Source: Tunicatimonas pelagia
GTDB lineage: Bacteria > Bacteroidota > Bacteroidia > Cytophagales > Cyclobacteriaceae
NCBI RefSeq assembly: GCF_030506325.1
Contig: NZ_CP120683.1
Coordinates: 5,708,501-5,772,500 of the forward strand
DNA length: 64,000 bases
Direction: 5' to 3'
Numbering within the stretch: position 1 is the stretch's first letter; every line of letters begins with the position of its first letter. The notes beneath the pieces are model-generated. The model was given only the letters and a program-made list of their open reading frames with translations, was not told the origin of the DNA and did no database searches. The position numbers and the translations under genes were made by a program. Shown piece after piece: positions 51,788-60,617 of the stretch.

Positions 51788-53233
51788 ATTTAGCGACATC
51801 TGCTCTTGTGAAGGTGCAAGAAGCACGGCTGGTAAGCGCACCGTAAACGTAGTTCCTTCGCCTAAAGTAGAGTCTACGTGAATACTTCCCTTCATTTTGT
51901 CAATCACCTCTTTCACCAGATACAGCCCTAATCCTGAGCCGCTTTCCTGAACACTAGCTCGATAGAACATATCAAATATTTTATTCAAGTGTTCCTTAGC
52001 AATACCTAGTCCGTTATCAGCCACTTGAATGGTGGCCTCTCGTTCTGAAGCAAATATTGATACCCGTACTTCACTCGAGCGGCGGTGAGTACTACTATAT
52101 TTATAAGCATTGCTGATTAGGTTGCTCAAAATTACGTTAACATTGTGAGGGTCAGAGTAAAATGTGCCGGATTGATGAACATTTATAACCCTTTCTATCT
52201 GAACCGCTTGAGCACTGTAGCCTAGATTATCGAATACATCATTTACTAACTTTTCAAAGTCTATGGACTCTTGGCGTAACCTCCGGTCTTTATTTTTAGA
52301 GTAGTCTACAATCTCGTAAATAAATTCATTGAGGCGATGGAGGCTCTTCTCCATTAACCGTAGGTATAATTCTTTTCCTTCCTCATCTTCTTCATTTTGA
52401 AAGATGTTGAGCAACCCAAGTAGAGAGGCTGTGGGGGCTTTCAAATCGTGGGTGGCACCACATAAGAAATGCTGAAGATGCTCATTAGAAGCCCGTTCGG
52501 TTTTCAGTATTTTGGTCAGCGTATCTTCTAGTCGCTTTTGCTCTTGAATGGATACCAAGCAAACTACTGTAGTGTTTCTTTCCGATACCCGAGCATTGAC
52601 CAGCATCCACTGAGACCGGGTACTTTCAGGATATAGCTGCCATTCGGAGTTCTCCCAGTGTGCCCTTTCACTTAATAATTCCGCTATAGGAACCGTTCTT
52701 TGGATATGACCGCTGTAGATTGCTACCGACTGGCGCAGAAATTCCTGCGGATGAATATCTAACCGCTGTTGAGCTGCCTTATTGCTCCGCAAACACTGAC
52801 CTAAAGCATTGCATTCAAATAAGAACACGTTAGATAAAGAGTCAGCGATTTCCGGTAAAACCTTGGTTCGAGCTTCAGGAAATGGCAGTGCCGTCATTGT
52901 TATGAGCTGGCCAGGTTCTTCAGAGTCCAGGGTGATAGCATCGGTTGATAGCTGAACGTACTGCCGACTTCCATCTTGCCGCTGAATAAACTGGTAACCT
53001 TTATAAGCATCACCATTCACGTAATTTTGATAATGTAACTGAGCTTGGTCGCGAAAGTGCTGAGGGGCTAATTTGTCTACCGACTGGTGAAGCAATTCGT
53101 CAAGTGAATACCCGTAGATGTTACAAAAAGTTGGATTAGCTTCTATCAGTTTTCGCTGGCTATTTACAATCCCGATTCCAATAGTTGAAGATGTCCATAA
53201 TAGATGTTCTAGCGTAGCTGACTTAGTGGTCAT
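51782..53233 (-). CDS. PAS-domain histidine kinase
   Basis: 483 residues, soluble, without TM helices. It has PAS-type N-terminal domains (NPTFCNIYGYSLDELL at residues 30-45 and RLDIHPQEFLRQSVAIYSGH at about 157-175). The HisKA H-box is FLCGATHDLKAPTASLLGL (His near residue 265), and the ATPase has NLISNAYKYS, VADNGLGIAKEH and GSGLGLYLVKEVI. A cytoplasmic sensor kinase with no receiver gene nearby. The stops of this gene and the UxaA gene are directly adjacent. Confidence 0.88.
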   Translation of the reverse strand: MTTKSATLEHLLWTSSTIGIGIVNSQRKLIEANPTFCNIYGYSLDELLHQSVDKLAPQHFRDQAQLHYQNYVNGDAYKGYQFIQRQDGSRQYVQLSTDAITLDSEEPGQLITMTALPFPEARTKVLPEIADSLSNVFLFECNALGQCLRSNKAAQQRLDIHPQEFLRQSVAIYSGHIQRTVPIAELLSERAHWENSEWQLYPESTRSQWMLVNARVSERNTTVVCLVSIQEQKRLEDTLTKILKTERASNEHLQHFLCGATHDLKAPTASLLGLLNIFQNEEDEEGKELYLRLMEKSLHRLNEFIYEIVDYSKNKDRRLRQESIDFEKLVNDVFDNLGYSAQAVQIERVINVHQSGTFYSDPHNVNVILSNLISNAYKYSSTHRRSSEVRVSIFASEREATIQVADNGLGIAKEHLNKIFDMFYRASVQESGSGLGLYLVKEVIDKMKGSIHVDSTLGEGTTFTVRLPAVLLAPSQEQMSLNL

Positions 53234-53417
53234 TGGTATCAGTATTCAAGCGACAATAGGTTAGTTATCTAGGCACTGAACGCCGAATATAAGCCAAGAA
53301 AAAATAAAAAGTGAGTATTTTAACCTAGAGGTTTGAAAAAAAATATTGTGGAATAAGGGGTAATTTTTGGAAGATAAAGATTATCAACCATTTACAGGAA
53401 ATGTTCGATAATCTACT

Positions 53418-53942
53418 TCAAGAAAGATTTTTTGGACGTTTGTACAGAGGAACTGTACTACATGGTTCACCGTACATAATAGTGCTGACGTAGGGGCGAA
53501 GTAAACGGGTGATTTCTACGTAGGCAAAATCGGGCACTGGAAGGTTACCGCAACCTTTTACTACCACCTTAGCATCTTGAAAGTCGGCAGGGTCTACTTG
53601 AGATAGCGCTTCTTGGAACAAAACTAACTCTAGTGTGCTGAGTGAGCCGAAGATTACCCGTTGGGTGTAGGGTTCTAGCTTAGTAGCCAGTAGCATGTAC
53701 GCCCAAGTAGGCACGATAGCATCTACTGAGCAGGTTAAGGCGACGTACTTGTCTTGGTATTGCGACCAATCGTGTTCTTTCACAAACGCTCGAAAATCTT
53801 TCTCCCGCAAAACCATTTCCTGAAATAGATTATCTTTAATGTCGTATACCATTCGCTCGCCCGGTAGGTAGTACTCTTCCAGGTCAAACGTAACTAGCGG
53901 GCTATTCGCTACTCTATTAATAATTTCGGTCTCGTTGCTCAT
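53418..53942 (-). CDS. DUF2480 family protein
   Basis: 174 residues. Conserved segments VTFDLEEYYLPGERMVYDIK, DWSQYQDKYVALTCSVDAIV and KGCGNLPVPDFAYVEITRLL identify DUF2480, a Bacteroidota-typical family of unknown function. It stands 103 bp from TsaB on the same strand and may share its transcript. Confidence 0.88.
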   Translation of the reverse strand: MSNETEIINRVANSPLVTFDLEEYYLPGERMVYDIKDNLFQEMVLREKDFRAFVKEHDWSQYQDKYVALTCSVDAIVPTWAYMLLATKLEPYTQRVIFGSLSTLELVLFQEALSQVDPADFQDAKVVVKGCGNLPVPDFAYVEITRLLRPYVSTIMYGEPCSTVPLYKRPKNLS

Positions 53943-54045
53943 AATTACTATAGTTTGATGACAAGGGGTGGGGAGTGGCTTTTCTTACGCTTGATTCTTG
54001 TCCTTTAACTTTTCACATTTCTGATTTTACATTTCTTATCTTTTG

Positions 54046-54732
54046 TCAACGTAATAGCTTCTTCTTGGGTTGAGTGGTGCGGTATTCCTTTAGATAAAAA
54101 GGGACAAAATAGGCTAGGTCTTCAAAATCTTCTTCTTCGTACTTTCGTAATGCTAGTTCGCCTACCCAACGGGCAGAGGGAAGCGCATTGGGTACGAAGT
54201 GCGCGTTAGGGTGCTGCAACAATGGTTGACACTTATCACTTCCATTGCCGAAGAAGGTAATTGAGTGTTGATCTAATTCCGGTCGGAATGATTCTTCATC
54301 TATAACGAGTGGTTGTGTTTTTTTCATTAGCTTACCCGTATCATCCTGCAATAGGCAGTACACTTCCATCCGGCGGGCATCCAACATCGGACATAACCAA
54401 TTCTTAGCTAAGTTAGAATCTTGCATTCCCCGAGTCATTGCTTCCAGTGTGTTGACGGCAATAACCGGAATATCCAGCGCGTAGCCAATACCTTTCACTG
54501 CTGATACTCCGATGCGTAAGCCGGTGTAGGAACCCGGACCGATGGACACGGCTACCGCATTAAGCTGGCTACGTTCTACCTCGCAGTGTTGAAGCAGATT
54601 ATCGATCATCACGTGCAACAGCGACGAGTGCGACTTATCTAAGTGTACTTCCTGCAAACCAAGCAACGTTCTATTCTGATGTAAGGCTACCGAGCAGGTT
54701 TTAGTCGCTGTTTCTATACTGAGAATAATCAT
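54046..54732 (-). CDS. tsaB: tRNA threonylcarbamoyladenosine biosynthesis protein TsaB
   Basis: 228 residues from the ATG at 54732 (MIILSIETATKTCSVALHQN). The longer frame to 54777 adds a leader absent in the family. TsaB partners with TsaD and TsaE in making the universal t6A modification of tRNAs that read ANN codons. Visible hallmarks are LSIETATKTCSVAL, VAVSIGPGSYTGLRIGVSAV and IPVIAVNTLEA. An essential gene in most bacteria. It is divergently oriented to murF. Confidence 0.92.
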   Translation of the reverse strand: MIILSIETATKTCSVALHQNRTLLGLQEVHLDKSHSSLLHVMIDNLLQHCEVERSQLNAVAVSIGPGSYTGLRIGVSAVKGIGYALDIPVIAVNTLEAMTRGMQDSNLAKNWLCPMLDARRMEVYCLLQDDTGKLMKKTQPLVIDEESFRPELDQHSITFFGNGSDKCQPLLQHPNAHFVPNALPSARWVGELALRKYEEEDFEDLAYFVPFYLKEYRTTQPKKKLLR

Positions 54733-54819
54733 TAAAATACGAAATGTGAGAAGTCGGAAGATAAATACAAATAACAATCAACAATTGAGCAATTTGGTAA
54801 TCAACAAAATCCTAAACAA

Positions 54820-54868
54820 TTTTAATTCACTAATTATCAGTCATTATATCATCAATCATTCGTCATTA
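54820..54868. repeat. Degenerate TCATTATATCATCAATCATTCG microrepeat
   Basis: The divergent spacer between tsaB and murF contains variants of AATTATCAGTCATTATATCA and TCAATCATTCGTCATTAC. Same style as the other intergenic microrepeats in the window. Confidence 0.45.
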
Positions 54869-54869
54869 C

Positions 54870-56156
54870 ATGAAAACCACTGAAGAGCTATACAAAGTAT
54901 TTCTGCGTTGCGGGAAAGTATCTACCGATACCCGGAAGATTGAATCTGATAGTATGTTTTTTGCCCTAAAGGGGGCGAACTTTAACGGAAACCAGTTTGC
55001 GGATGAAGCTTTGGAAAAAGGAGCGAGCTACGCTGTAATCGATGAAACAGAATTTCAGCAAGATGAGCGTTTTCTGTTGGTAGAAGATGTGCTTACCGCT
55101 CTACAAGAACTAGCCCACCACCATCGGATGCAGTTAGATATTCCCGTAATTGGCATCAACGGAACCAATGGAAAAACCACTACTAAAGAACTGCTTCACG
55201 CCGTACTAAGTCAGAAATACCAAACTCTAGCTACTAAAGGAAATCTCAATAACCACATTGGCGTACCACTAACTTTGCTAGAGATTACCAAAGATATTGA
55301 GATTGCAATTATCGAACTGGGAGCCAACGCGGTGGGCGAGATTGCTACTCTCTGTCAGATTGCCCACCCCACCTACGGGCTAACCACTAATATCGGCAAA
55401 GCTCACATGGAAGGTTTTGGTGGATTGGAGGGAGCGATTCGGGGCGAGAGTGAGCAGTACGACTATATGCGGAAAACCAAGGGTACCGTGTTCATCAACT
55501 CCCAAAACCCGATCTTAAGTAATATGGCCAAGCGGTTCGGCAAGCCGTATTTTTATCCAGCGGAAGGTGATTACTTCCACTGTGAATTTATTTCAGCTGA
55601 CCCTTTTGTTTGCTATCGGCACGAGAGTGGGCAGGAAGTAGAAACCCAGTTGCTAGGTGGTTATAATTTTGAGAATATTTCGGCAGCATTATGCATTGGT
55701 AAGTTCTTTGGGGTTCCGACCGAACAAGCCAATAAAGCGGTAGCATATTATCAACCGTCTAACAAGCGTTCGCAGATTGTAAAAAAGGATAGCAACACCA
55801 TCATTCTGGATGCCTACAATGCCAACCCTGATTCTATGCAAGCGGCAATTGAAAACCTGAAAGCCATGCAAGCTCCTCAGAAAGTAGCCATTCTGGGTGA
55901 TATGTACGAGTTGGGCGAAGACAGTCCGCAGGAACACCGAGCAATTGGCGAACAATTAGCCTCAGCCAGATTTACTCAAGTATTTCTCTGTGGTGAACTA
56001 ATGAAAGATACTGCTGATGCTTACCCTCAAGCTCATTACTTTCCCCAAAAAGAAGACTTAGAGGCATTTTTGAAAGAAAATCCTATTCAAGAAAGCATAG
56101 TATTGTTAAAAGCTTCGCGGGGTATTGCACTAGAGACATTGGTGGATCTATTTTGA
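54870..56156 (+). CDS. murF: UDP-N-acetylmuramoyl-tripeptide--D-alanyl-D-alanine ligase
   Basis: 428 residues. MurF adds the D-Ala-D-Ala dipeptide in cytoplasmic peptidoglycan precursor synthesis. The N-terminal domain (CGKVSTDTRKIESDSMFFAL) and the ATP-binding GINGTNGKTTTKELLHA at about residues 98-115, then the DAYNANPDSMQAAIENL near 310, match the family. The last 100 residues form the Rossmann-like C-terminal domain. Overlap with the next frame is minimal; the next ATG lies 3 bp after the stop. Confidence 0.93.
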   Translation: MKTTEELYKVFLRCGKVSTDTRKIESDSMFFALKGANFNGNQFADEALEKGASYAVIDETEFQQDERFLLVEDVLTALQELAHHHRMQLDIPVIGINGTNGKTTTKELLHAVLSQKYQTLATKGNLNNHIGVPLTLLEITKDIEIAIIELGANAVGEIATLCQIAHPTYGLTTNIGKAHMEGFGGLEGAIRGESEQYDYMRKTKGTVFINSQNPILSNMAKRFGKPYFYPAEGDYFHCEFISADPFVCYRHESGQEVETQLLGGYNFENISAALCIGKFFGVPTEQANKAVAYYQPSNKRSQIVKKDSNTIILDAYNANPDSMQAAIENLKAMQAPQKVAILGDMYELGEDSPQEHRAIGEQLASARFTQVFLCGELMKDTADAYPQAHYFPQKEDLEAFLKENPIQESIVLLKASRGIALETLVDLF

Positions 56157-56158
56157 AC

Positions 56159-56997
56159 ATGGCCAACGACTACAATAAAATTATCAAGGAGAATATTGAA
56201 GCAGTAATTCTCCCTCTAACCCATCGTTTATTTCAGCTAGAGATTAAACTGATGGAAGAGGTGCCGGATGAATTACAAGTAACGCTAGAACGTAAGCCTG
56301 ATTTTTTGAAGCACATCACCACGAAAGATGATCGGAATTTTATACTACATATTGAATTTCAATCAGCCAACGACAGCGATATGGTGTACCGGATGTTGGG
56401 CGGACGGCTAGTCAGTATCATGCTCTGCTATTGCGTAAGTACCAATTGCCAATTATCCAGTTCGTAGTCTATTTAGGACAAGACCCACCAACGATGGACA
56501 CTTCCTGGTCAGCCGTTAACATTGATTTTCAGTATACTCCTAGGAGTTTGCAGGAGTACAACTATCAAAACCTGCTGACCTCTGATATTCCCGAGGAAGT
56601 CATTTTAGCCGTTCTGAGTGACTTTCGAGATCAACCTCCGGAGGAAATAATTCATTTAATACTAGAAAAGATTGTGAAGATTGTACCCAATAAGATTAAA
56701 TTACAACGGTATTTATGTCAGCTTGGAGTGCTTTCTAAGCTACGAAATTTGCAACCACTAACATTTCAAAAATTAGACGATATGCCAATAGAATATGACA
56801 TCCAGACTGATTATCTCTTTATGAAGGGGAAAGAAGCTGGCATTGAAGAAGGGACTACTGAAGGAATGAAAGAGGGTGAAAAAGCGGTAATCGTGAAAAT
56901 TCTAAAATTGGGAAAGCTAAATCACACTCAGATTTCCGAGTTTACAGGTATCTCCGAAAAGCGGATTAAGCAGACTGCCAAAGAGCACAACATTTAG
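56159..56997 (+). pseudogene. Rpn-family recombination-promoting nuclease, frameshifted
   Basis: Two frames cover 839 bp. The first (ATG 56159) ends in DMVYRMLGGRLVSIMLCYCV. The second resumes HALLLRKYQLPIIQFVVYLG and runs to 56997. Together they give a protein of about 280 residues with the PD-(D/E)XK-type Rpn fold (FILHIEFQSANDS supplies the catalytic ExQ-type motif) and the typical C-terminal MKGKEAGIEEGTTEGMKEGE region. The shift lies within 56388-56431. Rpn proteins are DNA endonucleases that raise RecA-independent recombination and are frequently fragmented. Confidence 0.72.
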
Positions 56998-57011
56998 CAT
57001 TATTTCACTCT

Positions 57012-57686
57012 ATGAACACTACCGCCGGAGCAACTCCCTATATCTTGTCATTTCTTAGTGACCTTCAAGCGAACAATGAAAAAGCCTGGATGGATGCCCA
57101 CCGCGACCGTTACCAAACCGCTCGCCAGCACTTTATCGATCTGGTAGGGCACATTCTGGGCGAACTTAGTATTGACGACGAAAGCCTACGCGGATTAAAT
57201 CCTAAAGACTGTATCTTCCGCATCAATCGCGATATTCGTTTCTCTAAAGACAAGTCGCCCTACAAGAACAACTTTGGGGCAGCGATGGCCGAAGGCGGTC
57301 GTCATACCGATCAGGCATTGTACTATTTGCATCTTCAGCCTAACGACGAATCTTTTTTGGCAGGAGGTATCTATCAGCCACCCCCACCCATACTGGCGAA
57401 GGTACGGCAGGAGATTGACTACAACGCTAGTGAGCTAAAAACTATTACCAATGCCCCGGCATTTAAGCAGTACTTTGGCGAAATTCAGGGCGATGCCCTT
57501 AAGCGAGCTCCTAAAGGCTACGAACCCGACCACCCCAATATTGAGATGCTCAAGCTTAAAAGCTATCTGGTAATGCACAAACTCACCGATAAACAGGTGG
57601 CCAACAAGCAATTCCCCGCCCAAGCCGTGGCGGTCTTCCAAAGTATGCAGCCCTTCCTTAGCTATCTGAATGTAGCGGTAAGCTAG
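57012..57686 (+). CDS. DUF2461 family protein
   Basis: 224 residues. The segment ILSFLSDLQANNEKAWMDAH, then RINRDIRFSKDKSPYKNNFG, and the YYLHLQPNDESFLAGGIYQP region are the DUF2461 hallmarks. The family is of unknown function and widely distributed. It is 14 bp after the end of the frameshifted Rpn gene. Confidence 0.88.
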   Translation: MNTTAGATPYILSFLSDLQANNEKAWMDAHRDRYQTARQHFIDLVGHILGELSIDDESLRGLNPKDCIFRINRDIRFSKDKSPYKNNFGAAMAEGGRHTDQALYYLHLQPNDESFLAGGIYQPPPPILAKVRQEIDYNASELKTITNAPAFKQYFGEIQGDALKRAPKGYEPDHPNIEMLKLKSYLVMHKLTDKQVANKQFPAQAVAVFQSMQPFLSYLNVAVS

Positions 57687-57744
57687 TTTTGGTATTTATG
57701 TTTTTAGGCATCCTGTATTCCTGTAGGTAGGGTGCTCTCAACTA

Positions 57745-58420
57745 GAGAGATTTGGTCAGTATTGATACAGCGGTCAACAGCCCAGCCATTGCCGGACAGA
57801 TCATAGAGCAGGAGGGGCACTATCTACTTTCGCTCAAAACAATCAGAAGGACATCTTTGCTTAAGCGGTCGACGCGCAGTAAAAGATTACATGATGCCCT
57901 ATCGTTAAAGATTAGTTAGTGATAAACAGGTAGAATTTGGTTAAGGACGTATAGAAACCTGTACCTGCTATGTTTGTAAACGTACCGAGCTGCTGGGAGA
58001 AACGCTGGCTTGGAAGAACATCCAGTCCATCATCGTGGTATACGCCCTGCGAGAAACTGGTACCAAACAGCAAGAAGAGTGTCGCTTTTATCTGAGCGAT
58101 GTGGTTAAAAGCCCAGCCTATTTCAATAAAAAAGTCAGGGAACACTGGGGCGTAGAGAACCCATTTCATCACTGGGCGACCTGTGGTACCTGGATGAAGA
58201 TCGTCGTCGCACCAACACTAAGACAAGGCTCAAAACTAAAACACGCTTAGAAAGCTGGCTTTACAGCTACCACACAAACCTAAAGGCGGCGGCCGCTCAA
58301 GCAGATGGCGATAAGCACAGCATCAAAGTAAGAAAGCAGGGTGGGATGATGACTATCTCAAACAGATTATACGTCAATACTGCTCTGGTTAGTGCGTTTA
58401 ACCTGATAACTAACTGAGAA
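57745..58420 (+). pseudogene. ISAs1-type transposase relic
   Basis: Fragments in several frames resemble ISAs1-family transposases: VSIDTAVNSPAIAGQIIEQE and GHYLLSLK, then TCYVCKRTELLGETLAWKNI, QSIIVVYALRETGTKQQEE, CRFYLSDVVKSPAYFNKKV, REHWGVENPFHHW. The layout of AQIIEQGGDYVLALK, RYYISS and SHWGIENSLHW-like segments is characteristic. The N-terminus is missing and several stops interrupt the copy. No terminal inverted repeats found. It fills the spacer between DUF2461 and pyrH. Confidence 0.75.
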
Positions 58421-58440
58421 ACGTTTCTTTTAATTAGAAA

Positions 58441-59154
58441 TTAGTTGATCAGCGTTCCCACCTCTTGTCCGCTGATTAGATTGAATAAGTTGCCGGGTTT
58501 ATTCATATCAAAAACAATAATGGGCAAGTTATTTTCCTGACAGAGCGTAAATGCGGTCATATCCATTACGTTGAGCTTCTTCTGATATACTTCGGAAAAA
58601 GTAATGGTTGAGAAACGTTTAGCAGTGGGGTCTTTTTCGGGATCGGCGGTATACACTCCATCAACTCGGGTTCCCTTTAGTACTACATCAGCTTCAATTT
58701 CAATAGCGCGTAGGCTGGCCGTAGAGTCGGTGGTAAAATACGGATTTCCGATACCCGCCCCGAAAATAACAATGCGTCCTTTCTCAAGGTGGCGAATGGC
58801 TCGACGACGGATAAAGGGTTCACATACTTGTTCCATCTTAATGCCAGACATCAACCGGGTATAAACTCCGGTTTGCTCTAGTGCGCTCTGCAAAGCCATA
58901 CCGTTAATAACGGTGGCCAACATTCCCATATAATCACCCTGCACCCGATCCATTCCTGAATTCTGAGCCTGTACTCCCCGGAAAATATTACCCCCGCCAA
59001 TGACAATAGCCACCTCAACCCCAGTATCTTTCACTCGCTTAATTTCCTGGGCGTACTGTTGAATTCGCTCCGGATCAATGCCGTAGGGCTGATTGCCCAT
59101 GAGGGCTTCACCACTAAGTTTCAAAAGAATACGTTGGTACTTCATACGTGTCAT
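58441..59154 (-). CDS. pyrH: UMP kinase
   Basis: 237 residues (an alternative ATG 3 codons in would give [17 protein letters not shown]). PyrH phosphorylates UMP to UDP in pyrimidine biosynthesis and belongs to the amino-acid kinase fold. Hallmarks are [33 protein letters not shown] and [20 protein letters not shown]. It is intact and of standard length. The 5' flank to 59300 holds no other gene. Confidence 0.95.
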   Translation of the reverse strand: MTRMKYQRILLKLSGEALMGNQPYGIDPERIQQYAQEIKRVKDTGVEVAIVIGGGNIFRGVQAQNSGMDRVQGDYMGMLATVINGMALQSALEQTGVYTRLMSGIKMEQVCEPFIRRRAIRHLEKGRIVIFGAGIGNPYFTTDSTASLRAIEIEADVVLKGTRVDGVYTADPEKDPTAKRFSTITFSEVYQKKLNVMDMTAFTLCQENNLPIIVFDMNKPGNLFNLISGQEVGTLIN

Positions 59155-59344
59155 TCTAAATTAAGTGCAAGTAACGCAAAATTATCCAACCGAAGCGAAA
59201 TGTGTAAGGAAAAATCTAGAATAGTGGTATGGCTCGATAGTGTTAAAGTGTTATTGTATTCAGTTCGCCGTGGAATGGTGTTCATATTGCGAAATTAGAG
59301 TTCAAAATCATGCGTTTATGAGTTCGGAGCTTCGCAAATTTTAA

Positions 59345-59384
59345 CCCTTCAACCCTTCAACCCTTCAACCCTTCAACCCTTCAA
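59345..59384. repeat. Tandem repeat (CCCTTCAA)5
   Basis: Five perfect copies of the 8-bp unit. On the minus strand the repeat encodes the final codons and stop of the biotinyl-domain gene (EVEGLKG then TGA at 59365-59367), so the reading frame ends inside it and the number of units would alter the C-terminus. Confidence 0.85.
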
Positions 59385-59883
59385 CCTCAAAACTAACCAG
59401 TACTTGATTTTTCTCTACACTCTCTCCAGTCTTCACCAAAACGGAATCAATCATTCCTGAGGCCGGGGATTTTATGACATTTTCCATTTTCATGGCTTCC
59501 AGGGTAAGTAGCTTATCGCCCGTTTGTACTGAATCGCCAGCATTTACTTCTACTGCTCGGATGAGACCCGGCATCGGGCTGCGAACTTCTTCCACTACGG
59601 CTTCTGAGGTGGCATCCATTCCCAAGGTTTCTAGTAGTTGGTCAAGTTCAGATTGCAGTTGCACTGGCACCCTTTTTCCGTTTACCGAAATAATGAATTG
59701 CTTGGTCGCATAGTCAGCTTGCAGCACCTCAATTTGGTAAGACCGGTGCTGATAAAGCACGTGAAATTGATTGGGCGAAATCTGGTGAATATCCAGATCA
59801 ACCTTTTTCTGGTCGATATGAATTTGGTCGTCTTTTACTTCTACAGACAGTGAAGTATTATCGTCAACTGAGGCCTGGTACAT
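59365..59883 (-). CDS. Biotinyl-domain (biotin carboxyl carrier-type) protein
   Basis: 172 residues. The C-terminal biotinyl domain carries the lysine in LEAMKMENVIKSPASG (Lys132). The N-terminal 95 residues are beta-strand-rich and are shared by many propionyl/acyl-CoA carboxylase carrier subunits. It shuttles biotin-bound carboxyl groups between carboxylase and carboxyltransferase subunits, which are not encoded nearby. The C-terminus lies in an 8-bp tandem repeat. Confidence 0.88.
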   Translation of the reverse strand: MYQASVDDNTSLSVEVKDDQIHIDQKKVDLDIHQISPNQFHVLYQHRSYQIEVLQADYATKQFIISVNGKRVPVQLQSELDQLLETLGMDATSEAVVEEVRSPMPGLIRAVEVNAGDSVQTGDKLLTLEAMKMENVIKSPASGMIDSVLVKTGESVEKNQVLVSFEVEGLKG

Positions 59884-59930
59884 AGCTTGCAGCGTAAAGT
59901 TGACAGCGAAGTTACTAACAATTACGCTTC

Positions 59931-60617
59931 TTAGCTAAAATCATTCACTACGGATTTAACTTGCTCTTTGTACTTGGGGCCGATAGAAATTCTAGCCTGA
60001 CCAATATGAATGTGATTGTCCCGAATCACGTCAATATGGCTTAAAGCCACGATGTAGGAGCGTTGCACTTGAATAAATTCAGCAGAAGGCAGGTAAGCTC
60101 GTACTTGCTTAATCGTAGATCGTACCAATACTTTTTCGCTACTGAGGTGGTAAGTAACGTAGTTTCCACTCCCTTCAATATACTGGATGTCTTCATATCG
60201 CATTTTGCGCTGTTCACTGCCTGTATTTACAAAGAAAAAATTAGTGGCATGATTACTTGAGTTTAGTCTTTTCCTGACCTTTAAAAGTGCCGAATGAAAG
60301 CGGGTAAACTCGAAGGGTTTTAGCAGATAGTCTACCGCATCAAGGTCATAACTCTCTAAAGCATATTCGCTAAACGCGGTGGTGAAGATGACTAATACGT
60401 TTTTCTCGTTGAGTATGCTAGATAGTTCCAGCCCTGAAATATCGGGCATATTGATGTCTAAAAAGATCAGGTGAGCGCTGTTCTCTTCCAAAAACTTCAG
60501 TGCTTTGAATGGGTCAGTGAAAGTCTCTACTAATTGTAAGAAGGGAACTTGTGCGGCATGATTTTCAATAACCCGCAGCGCATTGGGTTCATCGTCAATA
60601 GCAATTGCCCTAATCAT
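59931..60617 (-). CDS. LytTR-type response regulator
   Basis: 228 residues. Receiver domain with phospho-acceptor Asp54 in LIFLDINMPDISGLEL, acidic pocket IAIDDEP at residues 7-11, and LytTR DNA-binding domain at about residues 130-228 (EDIQYIEGSGNYVTYHL, then VQRSYIVALSHID). It regulates target promoters when phosphorylated by the adjacent kinase. Its start overlaps the kinase stop, so both are co-translated. Confidence 0.92.
   Translation of the reverse strand: MIRAIAIDDEPNALRVIENHAAQVPFLQLVETFTDPFKALKFLEENSAHLIFLDINMPDISGLELSSILNEKNVLVIFTTAFSEYALESYDLDAVDYLLKPFEFTRFHSALLKVRKRLNSSNHATNFFFVNTGSEQRKMRYEDIQYIEGSGNYVTYHLSSEKVLVRSTIKQVRAYLPSAEFIQVQRSYIVALSHIDVIRDNHIHIGQARISIGPKYKEQVKSVVNDFS

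Noticed and set aside
59345-59384. CRISPR-like short array
   Set aside because: Units are 8 bp with no spacers, so it is a simple tandem repeat.
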